A stretch of 64,000 nucleotides of DNA from Azohydromonas lata NBRC 102462 (GCF_001571085.1 NZ_BCTC01000011.1:31532-95531), one strand, 5' to 3'. Positions 36,074 to 46,570 are shown, numbered from the stretch's first letter. The notes: generated by a model from the letters alone, not told the origin. Made by a program: numbers and translations.

Positions 36074-38278
36074 ATGTTGTTTGGCAGAACTCAGAAGAAC
36101 CCCATCACCCTCGCCGACAAGGGTGTGGTGGCGTGGAAATATGCGACCTGCGGTTATTGCTCGACCGGCTGCTCCATAGAAGTGGGCCTGAATGCCCAGG
36201 GCAAACCTGTCGCCTCGCGCGGCGTGGCCGACGCGGACGTGAACCGCGGCAAACTCTGCCTCAAGGGTTTGGCGGAGCACGAGATATTCGCCGCTTCCGG
36301 CCGCGGCACGAAACCGCTGATGCGCGGCCATTGGCACGAAGATTGGCAAGCCACCGATTGGGATGCCGCCACGCTCAAGGTGCGCGACGAATTCCGCCGC
36401 ATCCAGGCCCAATATGGGCGCGATTCGGTGGCCGTGATTTCCACCGGCCAGCTCCTGACCGAGGAGTTCTACACGCTGGGCAAGCTCACCCGCGGCCTCA
36501 TCGGCACCAACAACTACGACGGCAATACCACGCTGTGCATGGCCTCGGCCGTGTCCGGCTACAAGCGCTCGTTCGGCTCCGACGGCCCGCCGGGCAGCTA
36601 CGAGGATTTCTCGCACACCGACTGCCTGATTGCCTGGGGTTCGAATCTGCCTGAGCAGCACCCCATCATTTATTACCGCCTGAAGGACGCGCAGGAGCAA
36701 CGCAAATTCCCGCTGATCGTGGTGGACCCGCGCGTCACCATGCTGGCGCAGATGGCCGATATTCACCTGCCGCTGACGCCGGGCACGGACGTGGTTTTGC
36801 AAAACGCCATGATGCACGTCATCTTCAAGGAAGGCCTTGAAGACAAGCGCTATATCGAGGCCAATTGCAACGGCCTGGAAGCATTGAAGGCCGAGGTGGC
36901 CCAATGGGACCCGGCCAAGGCCGCAAAGGTTTGCGGCATCGACGAGGAAACCATTCGCGTCGTCGCCCGCCTGTTTGCCAAGGCCCCGGCGGCCATGCAG
37001 ATCTGGACCATGGGCATCAACCAGAGCACCCATGGTTCCGACGGCGTGGTGGGCATCAACAATCTCGCCTTGATCACCGGCAACATGGGCAAGCCGGGCG
37101 GCACCTCGCTGTCCATTACCGGCCAGTGCAATGCCATGGGCACGCGGGAATGGTCGTCCTGCTCCGGGCTGCCGAATTACCGCTACCTGGAGGATGCCCA
37201 GCACCGCAAGGAAATCGGGGAAGCCTGGAACGTCGATCCCGAGTTTTTCCCCAAGAAGGTGGGCCTGAAGCAGACCGATATCTTCAAGGTCATGGAAACG
37301 GGGCAGATCAAGGGCTTGTGGATTGTCGCCACCAATCCCATGAGCTCGCTGCCCAATACCGCGAGCGTGCGGCGGGCCATGCAGCAGTTGGAATTCTGCG
37401 TGGTGCAGGACTGCTACGAGGACACGGAGTGCAATCAATACGCGCACGTTTACCTGCCCGCCGGCACTTGGGCGGAAAAGGACGGCGTGATGACCAATAC
37501 CGAGCGCCGCATCAACCGCGTCACGCCCCTGGCCGTGCCGCCGGGCCAGGCCAAGCCTGACCTGTGGATATTCAACAAGATTGCCGAGAAGTTCAACGAG
37601 GACGGCCGGGTGAATTTCCCGGAGAAGGCGTCGGACATATTCCTGGAAATGGCCAGGTTGTCTAAGGGCCGTTTCTGCGACATCTCCGGCATGACGCACG
37701 AGCTGCTGGAGCAGCGCCGCGGCGTGCAGTGGCCCTACACGGCCGAGCAGGCGGCGCGGGGCGAGCTGCCCCCGGTGGGCGGCAAGCGGCTCTACACGCA
37801 GGACGCGACGTTCCGCTTCCCCGACGGCAAGGCCAAGCTGATTGCGCTGCCTTTCGTCGTGAATTACGAGGTGCCGGACGAGCAATACCCATTCTGGCTG
37901 AATACCGGCCGCCTGGTGGAGCACTGGCATACCCGCACCAAGACCGGCAAGGTGGGGAACAACAACAAGTTCAGCCCGATTCCCTTCGTCGAGCTCAATC
38001 CCGATACGGCGGCGGAGATGGGTATTCGGCGTGGCGAGTATGTGCGCCTGGTGTCGCGCCGCTCCGATGCGGTGGTGATGGCGCAGCTCACGCAGCGCGT
38101 GCGCAGGAACATGGTGTTCCTGCCCTTCCATTTCCACGATTGCGCCAACCGCCTGACGATTGCCTTGCTCGATCCGTATTCCCGCCAGCCTGCATTCAAG
38201 CAGGGCGCGGTGCGCGTCGAGAAAATTGCCGACCAGCACGAGGCGGCCATCCTGAGCAAGGAAATGCGCAAGTTCTAA
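36074..38278 (+). CDS. Molybdopterin oxidoreductase, NasA/NapA-like catalytic subunit
   Basis: This 734-residue DMSO-reductase-superfamily protein carries an N-terminal [4Fe-4S] site (Cys26, Cys29, Cys33, Cys62; CGYCSTGCSIEVG and GKLCLKG). The predicted Mo ligand is Cys155 in NTTLCMASAV, the pattern of NapA/NasA nitrate reductases and of some formate dehydrogenases. No Tat or Sec signal is present, so it should face the cytoplasm. The C-terminus has the NTGRLVEHWHTRTKTG cofactor-binding block. The gene is followed by a DmsB-DmsC fusion after 21 bp. Nitrate reduction is the best guess; chlorate, formate or another oxyanion cannot be excluded. Codons end in A/T more often than in neighbours. 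Confidence 0.85.
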   Translation: MLFGRTQKNPITLADKGVVAWKYATCGYCSTGCSIEVGLNAQGKPVASRGVADADVNRGKLCLKGLAEHEIFAASGRGTKPLMRGHWHEDWQATDWDAATLKVRDEFRRIQAQYGRDSVAVISTGQLLTEEFYTLGKLTRGLIGTNNYDGNTTLCMASAVSGYKRSFGSDGPPGSYEDFSHTDCLIAWGSNLPEQHPIIYYRLKDAQEQRKFPLIVVDPRVTMLAQMADIHLPLTPGTDVVLQNAMMHVIFKEGLEDKRYIEANCNGLEALKAEVAQWDPAKAAKVCGIDEETIRVVARLFAKAPAAMQIWTMGINQSTHGSDGVVGINNLALITGNMGKPGGTSLSITGQCNAMGTREWSSCSGLPNYRYLEDAQHRKEIGEAWNVDPEFFPKKVGLKQTDIFKVMETGQIKGLWIVATNPMSSLPNTASVRRAMQQLEFCVVQDCYEDTECNQYAHVYLPAGTWAEKDGVMTNTERRINRVTPLAVPPGQAKPDLWIFNKIAEKFNEDGRVNFPEKASDIFLEMARLSKGRFCDISGMTHELLEQRRGVQWPYTAEQAARGELPPVGGKRLYTQDATFRFPDGKAKLIALPFVVNYEVPDEQYPFWLNTGRLVEHWHTRTKTGKVGNNNKFSPIPFVELNPDTAAEMGIRRGEYVRLVSRRSDAVVMAQLTQRVRRNMVFLPFHFHDCANRLTIALLDPYSRQPAFKQGAVRVEKIADQHEAAILSKEMRKF

Positions 38279-38299
38279 GGCTTGCCGGAGTTGCACATC

Positions 38300-40207
38300 A
38301 TGTTTGAACGCAGAGAATTTGAGCCTGGTTATGCCGTTTTGCCGGATGCGCCGTGCAAGAGCCATAACCAGTGGGGCAAGGGCATTGAGACGGTTCCCGT
38401 GGGCGACGAGCGCCGCGGCCAGAGCCTTAACATCAACGGCGACGGCATGGTTGGCGACAATCCCAACCGCTACAAGCAGCACGGCTTTTTCTTCAATGCC
38501 GACAACTGCATCGCCTGCCATGCCTGCGAAACCGCGTGCTCGGAGAAAAACGACAATCCTGCGCACCAGGCTTTCCGCTCGGTGGGTTTCATCGAGGGCG
38601 GCACCTTTCCCAACGTGTCGCGCATCAATATTTCGCTGGCCTGCAACCACTGCGACGACCCGGTTTGCCTGAAAGGGTGTCCGACGCGGGCTTATACGAA
38701 GTTTGCCGAGTATGGGGCGGTGCTGCAGAACCCGGACATCTGCTTCGGCTGCGGTTATTGCACCTGGGTCTGCCCGTACAACGCGCCGCAGCTCGACCAG
38801 GCCAAGGGCACGGTCAGCAAGTGCAATATGTGCGTGGACCGGCTGGAGGTTGGGCTGAAGCCCGCTTGCGTGTCGGCCTGCGTGGGCAAGGCGCTGGATT
38901 TCGGCGTCGTGGAAAATATTCCCGAAGGGCGCGTGCAGGCCAAGCTGGAAATCCCCGGTTTCCCGTCGCCGGAAATCACGCACCCGAACACCCGCTTCCA
39001 GCAGACCAAGACGCTGGCGCGCGACATGCACCGCGTGGACAGCGTGCCCATCAAGTTCCACCGCAAGGACGACGATGGAAATTACGTGCCCGTGCTCGAC
39101 CCCAAGCAGGGTTTCGAGAAGCACTGGAATTTGAAGAAGCTGCTGGGCAGCCACGAGAATTCGCACATTGCCTTCACGCTGACCGCGCAATTGGCCGCCG
39201 GTGCGTTCGCGCTGCTGACGGCGGGCGCGGCGATATTCCAGCCGCTGGTGGCGCTGCAGGACAGCGTGGCCTGGCTGGCTATGCTGCTGGCGATGATGGG
39301 CCTGCTGATATTCGGCATGTTCAAGCTGAACATGCATTTGGGCCGCCCGCACCGGTTTTATCGCGGTTATTACAACCTCAAGTATTCGCCGGTGGCGCGT
39401 GAGATTGCCGGGGTGACGGTGTTCACGGCCGGGCTGGGGGCTTACCTGGCGCTGGCGGTGGCCGAGCGCGCGGTGCCGGGGCTGGCGCAGCCGCTGGTGG
39501 GGGCGCTCCAGGGCGTGTTCGCCGCGGTGGGCGGCCTGGGCATCGCGTTCGGCGGCTTCTACATGATCAAGCTGTACCGCATCAAGGCGCGTCCGTTCTG
39601 GAACCACTGGCACACGGATGCCAGCTTCATCGCCTCGGCGCTGTCGCTGGGGGCGCTGCTGGTGGGCGTGGTGGCGGTGGTGCTGGGCGTGGCCTCTGAA
39701 GGGCTGGTGCGCATCGTGGCCGGCGTGGCCGCCATCGGCCTGGCGCTGGAAGGCGCGGCGGTGCTGGCCCATGCCCGCGACCTGCGCGAGCAGCAGAGTG
39801 AGGGTGCGGCGTCCTTCTACATCCAGACCACGCAGTACGGCCGTTCCTACGCGCTGCGCAATGGCCTGCTGGGTGCGGCGCTGGTGCTGGCCCTGGCCGC
39901 CCTGGCCGCGCCGCGCCTGGCGGTGGTGCTGCTGCCGCTGCTGGCGGTGGTGGCGCTGGCGCAGTCGGTGCTGGGCCGGGCGCTGTTCTTCGCGGCGGTG
40001 ATCCCGACGACGCTGCCGGGCGGCTTCTTCTGGCGCAACCCGGGCTTCGTCGAGCACGCCCGCAAGGTGGGCCTGGCCGACATGCCGCAGGTGGGCGTGG
40101 TGCATGAGCAGCACCATGCCTTCAAGGTCGGCGAGCTGCTGGACACCGTCATGAAGACGCCGCTGCGCGACAAGGTGGCGCAGGCCAAGCGGGTGTTCAC
40201 CGGCTGA
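38300..40207 (+). CDS. DmsB-DmsC fusion: ferredoxin subunit plus membrane anchor
   Basis: In this 635-residue fusion, residues about 60-210 form a DmsB-like protein with four Cys clusters for [4Fe-4S] centres (CIACHACETAC at 70-80, CNHCDDPVCLKGCP, CFGCGYCTWVCP, and CNMC with PACVSAC). From about 285 there are eight predicted membrane helices of the DmsC/YnfH anchor family, which oxidises or reduces quinone. It would carry electrons between the quinone pool and the preceding molybdenum subunit. The ATG at 38300 is preferred to an upstream TTG. The first half has more AT-ending codons; after about 39,400 the usage returns to the GC-rich norm. Confidence 0.87.
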   Translation: MFERREFEPGYAVLPDAPCKSHNQWGKGIETVPVGDERRGQSLNINGDGMVGDNPNRYKQHGFFFNADNCIACHACETACSEKNDNPAHQAFRSVGFIEGGTFPNVSRINISLACNHCDDPVCLKGCPTRAYTKFAEYGAVLQNPDICFGCGYCTWVCPYNAPQLDQAKGTVSKCNMCVDRLEVGLKPACVSACVGKALDFGVVENIPEGRVQAKLEIPGFPSPEITHPNTRFQQTKTLARDMHRVDSVPIKFHRKDDDGNYVPVLDPKQGFEKHWNLKKLLGSHENSHIAFTLTAQLAAGAFALLTAGAAIFQPLVALQDSVAWLAMLLAMMGLLIFGMFKLNMHLGRPHRFYRGYYNLKYSPVAREIAGVTVFTAGLGAYLALAVAERAVPGLAQPLVGALQGVFAAVGGLGIAFGGFYMIKLYRIKARPFWNHWHTDASFIASALSLGALLVGVVAVVLGVASEGLVRIVAGVAAIGLALEGAAVLAHARDLREQQSEGAASFYIQTTQYGRSYALRNGLLGAALVLALAALAAPRLAVVLLPLLAVVALAQSVLGRALFFAAVIPTTLPGGFFWRNPGFVEHARKVGLADMPQVGVVHEQHHAFKVGELLDTVMKTPLRDKVAQAKRVFTG

Positions 40208-40325
40208 GCCACACACCCAACACCCCAGTGCGGCCGCGGGCTGCGTGACGCGATGCCGGGTGCGGCGGCGCCGGAGCTTGCCGGCATCGAAGTTGCCGCG
40301 CGGCGGCCACGCGAGAACCTCTTCC

Positions 40326-41036
40326 ATGCCTGACCACGACGACGAGTTGCTGCAGCGGCTGCGCCGCTTCCACGACGACGCCTTTCCCCGCTACGAGCAG
40401 CATTTCAAGGCGCTGGTGGACGAGGGCCAGCACCCGACCACGCTGTTCATCGGCTGCTCGGACTCGCGGCTGGTGCCGCACCTGCTCACCGGCGCGCAGC
40501 CGGGCGAGCTGTTCCTGGTGCGCAACGTGGGGGCGCTGGTGCCGCCGTATGACGGCTCGGCCGGCTACCACGGCACGGCGGCGGCCATCGAGTTCGCCGT
40601 GCTGCAGTTGCAGGTGCAGCGCATCGTGGTGTGCGGGCACAGCCACTGCGGGGCCATGCAGGCGCTGTACGGCGAGGTGTCGCCGGAGGCCAGGAACCTG
40701 AACGTGTGGCTGGACCTGGCGCGCGAGGCCGCGCTGCCCGTGGTGCCCACGCCGGAGGCGCTGCGCCGCACCGAGCAGCGCGCGGTGGTGCTGCAACTGG
40801 AGCGGCTGATGGACTACCCCATGGTGCGCCGCCGCGTGCAGGCGCGGGAGCTGACGCTGCACGGCTGGCACTACGTGATCGAGGACGGCGAGGTGCACGT
40901 CTTCGACGTGCGGCGCGGCGCGTTCGTGCCCGCCTCGCGCGCCGAGCACAGCGGCACGGGGCCCTACAAGGATGGGCCGGGCGAGGCGCAGGAGCTGTTC
41001 AACGAGATTGGCGGGCAATGGCCGCCGCGGGGCTGA
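40326..41036 (+). CDS. Beta-class carbonic anhydrase
   Basis: This 236-residue enzyme interconverts CO2 and bicarbonate. Zinc ligands and the catalytic dyad are visible as Cys44-x-Asp46-x-Arg48 in IGCSDSRLVP and His105-x2-Cys108 in VVCGHSHCGAM. Other conserved parts are FLVRNVGALVPPY and AIEFAVLQLQV. The length fits bacterial beta-CAs. It begins 118 bp after the anchor fusion on the same strand and probably has its own promoter. Confidence 0.95.
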   Translation: MPDHDDELLQRLRRFHDDAFPRYEQHFKALVDEGQHPTTLFIGCSDSRLVPHLLTGAQPGELFLVRNVGALVPPYDGSAGYHGTAAAIEFAVLQLQVQRIVVCGHSHCGAMQALYGEVSPEARNLNVWLDLAREAALPVVPTPEALRRTEQRAVVLQLERLMDYPMVRRRVQARELTLHGWHYVIEDGEVHVFDVRRGAFVPASRAEHSGTGPYKDGPGEAQELFNEIGGQWPPRG

Positions 41037-41072
41037 GCCCGCGCGCCGCCCGTCTCACGCCTTTCCCGCCCC

Positions 41073-41405
41073 TCACGCCCCCAGCCGGATCGTCACCAGC
41101 AGCGCGCTGTCCTCGTGCCGGGCCTGCAGCTCGTGGGGCTGGTGCTTGGGCACCAGGACGACGTCGCCCGCTTCTAGCGCCAGCCGCTGGTCGCCGGCGA
41201 TGAGCTGCGCCGTGCCGGTGAGGCACTGGATGGTGCATTCGCCGGCCACCCAGTGCGCGGGCAGCACGCCGCCGGCGCGCAGCACCACGCGCAGCAGTTG
41301 CAGCTCCTCGCTCTTGATGAGGCTGACGCTCACGGCGTCGGGGGGCAGGGCGCCCTCGGTGAGCAGCCGCATGGGCTGCAGGGGGGATGCGTGTTCCAAG
41401 GCCAT
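41073..41405 (-). CDS. Small cupin-domain protein
   Basis: This 110-residue single-domain cupin has LPAHWVAGECTIQCLTG as the first motif and LEAGDVVLVPKHQPHEL as the second, with His residues at metal-binding positions. Such proteins are often of unknown function and bind a metal or small ligand. The ATG at 41405 was chosen; another in-frame ATG lies at 41417. It is convergent with the carbonic anhydrase gene. Confidence 0.75.
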   Translation of the reverse strand: MALEHASPLQPMRLLTEGALPPDAVSVSLIKSEELQLLRVVLRAGGVLPAHWVAGECTIQCLTGTAQLIAGDQRLALEAGDVVLVPKHQPHELQARHEDSALLVTIRLGA

Positions 41406-41756
41406 GGCCGGGAGCATCGCCACCGCGCCGCGCGGCTGCAAGCCGCGGCATCCAACCCAACAGTGCCGGCGGGGACTTCGCCAGGGAAACACCCGGTGCT
41501 CCCGGTGTCCAGGTGAGCCGGCAAGTGCGGGCGGCCTGTTCGCGCGCAGGCCGCGGGAAGGTGCCCCGGCGGGGCTGCGGCACAGGGCCGGCGGGGGGCT
41601 GGGGCACCCTCTCCGGCGGACGTGCGTCCTGACACGCATCAAGCCGCCGTGTTCCCGTGCAGGCTTTCCTCATCACGGCGCGCATGACAAGGATCAAGGC
41701 GGCGGCGCATCGGCTTGCGTATGGTCCGCAGCTTGACGTCTTGCCGCCCCCGTTTC
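41406..41756. other. Gene-free region upstream of the nitronate monooxygenase gene
   Basis: No gene is recognised in these 351 bases. The left part is GC-rich with several G-runs; the right part (41,625-41,756) is less GC-rich and holds two FNR-like half-matches described separately. It must hold the promoters for the leftward cupin and the rightward monooxygenase. Confidence 0.45.
41629..41697. promoter_or_regulatory. Two degenerate FNR/Dnr-like boxes
   Basis: CTGAC-N4-ATCAA (41629-41642) and ATGAC-N4-ATCAA (41684-41697) each keep the full right half-site of TTGAT-N4-ATCAA and only TGA of the left. Their centres are 55 bp apart, five helical turns if 11 bp is used. They precede the nitronate monooxygenase start at 41757. 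Confidence 0.25.
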
Positions 41757-43007
41757 ATGAATCCGCACATCGACTCCCTTCTTGCGTCCGTTTTGAAGCA
41801 AAGCAGCCTGAAGGCGCTGTCGTTGGGCGGCCGTTCGCTGCTGCCCATCGTGCAGGGCGGCATGGGTGTGGGCGTGTCTGCGCACCGGCTGGCGGGCACC
41901 GTGGCCGCCATGGGGGGTGTGGGCACCATCAGCTCGGTGGACCTGCGCCGCCACCACCCGGACCTCATGGAGCGCACCGAGGGCGCGGCCGCGCACGCGG
42001 GCCGCGAGGCCGAGGGCAAGGCCCTCATCAACGCGGCCAACCTGGAAGCGCTGGAGCGCGAGATCAAGGCCGCGCAGCAGCTCTCGCAGGGACGCGGGCT
42101 GGTGGCCGTGAACGTCATGCGCGCGGTGGCCGACTACGCCAACAGCGTCAAGCGGGCGCTGGAGGCCGGCATTGACGCCGTGGTCGTGGGTGCCGGGCTG
42201 CCGCTGGACCTGCCGGACCTGGCGCAGGACCATCCCAAGGCGCTGCTGGTGCCCATCCTGTCGGATGCGCGCGGCGTGCAGCTCATCGTCAAGAAGTGGG
42301 AGCGCAAGAAGCGCTTGCCCGACGCCATCGTGATCGAGCATCCGCGCCTGGCGGCGGGGCACTTGGGCGCGGCCAAGGTGCAGGACCTCAACGACCCGCG
42401 CTTCGACTTCGAGAACGTCATTCCCGCCGTGCTGGAGTTTTTCAGGAAGGCCGGCATAGAGCGCGAGATTCCCGTCATCGCCGCCGGCGGCGTGCGCAGC
42501 TACGAGGACATCGTGCGGCTGCAGTCCCTGGGCGCGGCCGGCGTGCAGTTGGGCACGCCCTTCGCCGTCACGCACGAGTGCGACGCGCACCCCGAGTTCA
42601 AGCGCGTGCTGGCCGAGGCGCGCGACGAGGAGCTGACCGAGTTCACCAGCGTGGCGGGCCTGCCCGCGCGCGGCATCAAGACGCAGTGGCTGCAGTCCTA
42701 CCTCAAGGCCGAGGACAAGCTGCAGGAGAAGGCGCACGCCAAGTCGCGCTGCACCAAGGTGTTCGACTGCCTGGCGCAGTGCGGGCTGCGCGACGGCCTC
42801 AAGGGCTGGGGCCAGTTCTGCATCGACCACCAGCTCGCCGCGGCGCTGCGCGGCGAGGTCAAGAAGGGCCTGTTCTTCCGCGGCAAGGGCGCGCTGCCCT
42901 TCGGCACGCAGATCCGCAGCGTGCGCGAGCTCATGGAGCGGCTGCTCACGCCGACGGCCGTCCTGGGCGCCCTGGCTGCGGCGCAGGCCGAGGCCCTGCC
43001 GGCCTGA
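41757..43007 (+). CDS. Nitronate monooxygenase / NPD-family flavoprotein
   Basis: This 416-residue FMN-binding TIM-barrel protein is of the 2-nitropropane dioxygenase family. The N-terminal block LPIVQGGMGVGVSAHRLAGTVA and the phosphate-binding AAGGVRSYEDIVRLQ with GVQLGTPFA are clear family marks. A Cys-rich stretch (CTKVFDCLAQCGLRDG) near the C-terminus is seen in the longer members. These enzymes detoxify nitroalkanes or act as enoyl or flavin reductases; the substrate is unknown. Proximity to nitrogen-oxide genes is suggestive only. Confidence 0.88.
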   Translation: MNPHIDSLLASVLKQSSLKALSLGGRSLLPIVQGGMGVGVSAHRLAGTVAAMGGVGTISSVDLRRHHPDLMERTEGAAAHAGREAEGKALINAANLEALEREIKAAQQLSQGRGLVAVNVMRAVADYANSVKRALEAGIDAVVVGAGLPLDLPDLAQDHPKALLVPILSDARGVQLIVKKWERKKRLPDAIVIEHPRLAAGHLGAAKVQDLNDPRFDFENVIPAVLEFFRKAGIEREIPVIAAGGVRSYEDIVRLQSLGAAGVQLGTPFAVTHECDAHPEFKRVLAEARDEELTEFTSVAGLPARGIKTQWLQSYLKAEDKLQEKAHAKSRCTKVFDCLAQCGLRDGLKGWGQFCIDHQLAAALRGEVKKGLFFRGKGALPFGTQIRSVRELMERLLTPTAVLGALAAAQAEALPA

Positions 43008-43233
43008 GCACGCGGGCGGCCGCGCGCCGCCCGTGTTTCCAACCCGCGGGGAACTCGCGGGCGTTTTCCGTGGTCTGCATGGATAGGGCGGCTCCATGGC
43101 CGCTCCAAGGGTTTATCTGGCGCTGCAGGGTTGCGCACGGTGCTTGCCGCCATGCGTGGCCTGGGGCTAAGGTAGTGGCCGAAGTATCGGCACCTGGCCT
43201 GCGCCAGCCCTTTCAACCACGGAGGACCGCACG

Positions 43234-43557
43234 ATGAACGACATGACCACCCCTGATGCACCTGTGGCGAACAACCCCGGCATGGATCAGCTCAAGAGCG
43301 ATCTCAAGGCCATCGTGGCCGATGCCGAGGCGCTCATGCGCTCCAGCGCCGCCAGCGCCAGCGCCAGCGCCACGCAACTGCGCGAGCGGCTGCGCGAGGC
43401 CCGCCACGACCTGCGCGACCTGCAGGCCAACGCCGTCAACAAGACCCGCGCCGCCGGCCAGGCCGCCGACGACTACGTGCACGACAAGCCCTGGCGCTCC
43501 ATCGCCGTGGCCGCCGGCGTCGGCTTCCTGGTGGGCATGATCGTCGGTCGCCGCTGA
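43234..43557 (+). CDS. DUF883 (ElaB/YqjD-like) membrane-anchored protein
   Basis: This 107-residue protein has a long amphipathic helix (about 18-75, rich in Ala, Arg, Glu; LKSDLKAIVADAEAL and LRERLREARHDLRDL), then DDYVHDKPWRSIAVAAGVGFLVGMIVGRR, a C-terminal transmembrane tail of the DUF883 type. E. coli ElaB and YqjD bind stationary-phase ribosomes at the inner membrane; the same role is only assumed here. GGAGG lies before the ATG. A strong terminator follows. Confidence 0.9.
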   Translation: MNDMTTPDAPVANNPGMDQLKSDLKAIVADAEALMRSSAASASASATQLRERLREARHDLRDLQANAVNKTRAAGQAADDYVHDKPWRSIAVAAGVGFLVGMIVGRR

Positions 43558-43606
43558 CCGCCGCCGCTTCGCTTTGCTGAGCCGGCCGCGCGCCGGCTCC
43601 ACCGCC

Positions 43607-43631
43607 AACCCGCCGCAAGGCGGGTTTTTTT
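43607..43631 (+). terminator. Terminator after DUF883 gene
   Basis: The 8-bp stem AACCCGCC (43607-43614) with GGCGGGTT (43619-43626) and GCAA loop runs into seven T. A second, similar hairpin follows at about 43636-43655, so the termination signal is doubled upstream of the nor promoter. Confidence 0.88.
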
Positions 43632-43714
43632 ATGGCCTGCCGCAAGGCGGGTTTTCAGGGCCCGCCGCAGGCTGCGCGGCCCTGGTGGATGGGCTTTTGC
43701 GGTCACGTGCGTGC

Positions 43715-43728
43715 TTGATTCGTGTCAA
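43715..43728 (+). promoter_or_regulatory. FNR/Dnr-type box upstream of norC
   Basis: TTGAT-TCGT-GTCAA differs from the FNR/Dnr consensus TTGAT-N4-ATCAA at one base. It lies 111 bp before norC and 47 bp (centre to centre) upstream of the second box, so it may be an auxiliary or alternative site. Confidence 0.6.
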
Positions 43729-43761
43729 GTGCACGGCCGGCGGGCGGCGACGTCCCGATTC

Positions 43762-43803
43762 TTGAACCGGTTCAAGGAAGAAGCCTGAGTGAATCCCTAG
43801 GCT
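43762..43803 (+). promoter_or_regulatory. norC promoter: palindromic FNR-like box and -10
   Basis: CTTGAACCGGTTCAAG (43761-43776) is a perfect 16-bp palindrome of FNR type (TTGAA-N4-TTCAA). If its centre is at -41.5, the start point falls at about 43810 and the -10 window is exactly TAGGCT at 43798-43803. This is class II activator geometry. The direct regulator is probably Dnr encoded at the end of the cluster. Confidence 0.6.
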
Positions 43804-43838
43804 AAGCCCCATCGTGTTTCGACCGAGGAGGGCTTGTC

Positions 43839-45726
<1,888 letters not shown>

Positions 45727-45739
45727 CGGAAATTCCACC

Positions 45740-46546
45740 ATGGAATTCACATCCGCCAGGCAGGTTGCGGCCGTGCCCTTCTACATGGCGCAGGCCGCCG
45801 AGTGCGAGCTGTTCGAGCACGCCTTCCACCAGCGCCTGCCGCTGCTCATCAAGGGGCCCACGGGCTGTGGCAAGACGCGCTTCGTCGAGCACATGGCCGC
45901 GCGCTTGGGCCGTCCGCTGGTGACGGTGAGCTGCCACGACGACCTGAGCGCCGCCGACCTCGTGGGCCGCCACCTGCTGGGCGACGGCGAGACCGTCTGG
46001 TGCGACGGCCCGCTCACCCGCGCCGTGCGGCAGGGCGCCATCTGCTACCTCGACGAGGTGGTGGAGGCGCGCAAGGACACCACCGTCGTCCTGCACCCGC
46101 TGGCCGACGACCGCCGCGTGCTGCCGCTGGAGCGCACGGGCGAGCTGCTGCAGGCCGCGCCCGGCTTCATGCTGGTCATCAGCTACAACCCCGGCTACCA
46201 GAACCTGCTCAAGAGCCTCAAGCCCAGCACGCGGCAGCGCTTCGTGGCGCTGACCTTCGGCTACCCGGCCGCGGAGGTGGAGCAGCGCATCGTGGAAGCC
46301 GAGGCCGAGGCGCCGCCGCCGCTGGCCGCCACGCTGGTGCGGCTGGCGCAGGCGCTGCGCCGGCTCACCGACCACGACCTGGAGGAGACCGTGAGCACGC
46401 GGCTGCTGGTGATGGCCGCGCGCCTGGTGCGCGCGGGCCTGCCGCTGGCCGCGGCCTGCCGCGCCGCCATCGTGGACGCGCTCACCGACGATGCCGAGAC
46501 GGCCGCGGCGCTGTCCGAGCTCACCAGCGCCGTCATCGGCGGCTGA
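45740..46546 (+). CDS. norQ: NorQ AAA+ ATPase (MoxR/CbbQ family)
   Basis: This 268-residue AAA+ ATPase has Walker A GPTGCGKTRF at about residue 38, Walker B region AICYLDEVVEARKD and the sensor-like FMLVISYNPGYQ. NorQ proteins work with NorD to activate NOR, probably by insertion of the non-haem iron. It lies 13 bp after norB. The usual partner norD is separated from it by the polyferredoxin gene. Confidence 0.94.
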   Translation: MEFTSARQVAAVPFYMAQAAECELFEHAFHQRLPLLIKGPTGCGKTRFVEHMAARLGRPLVTVSCHDDLSAADLVGRHLLGDGETVWCDGPLTRAVRQGAICYLDEVVEARKDTTVVLHPLADDRRVLPLERTGELLQAAPGFMLVISYNPGYQNLLKSLKPSTRQRFVALTFGYPAAEVEQRIVEAEAEAPPPLAATLVRLAQALRRLTDHDLEETVSTRLLVMAARLVRAGLPLAAACRAAIVDALTDDAETAAALSELTSAVIGG

Positions 46547-46570
46547 TGGGTTCAGCGACAAGGTGAGGCC

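Noticed and set aside
36059..40327. A 1422-codon open frame on the minus strand across the molybdoenzyme operon
   Set aside because: It is antisense to two clear genes, its product is His/Gln/Arg-rich without any domain, and such long antisense frames are normal in GC-rich genomes.
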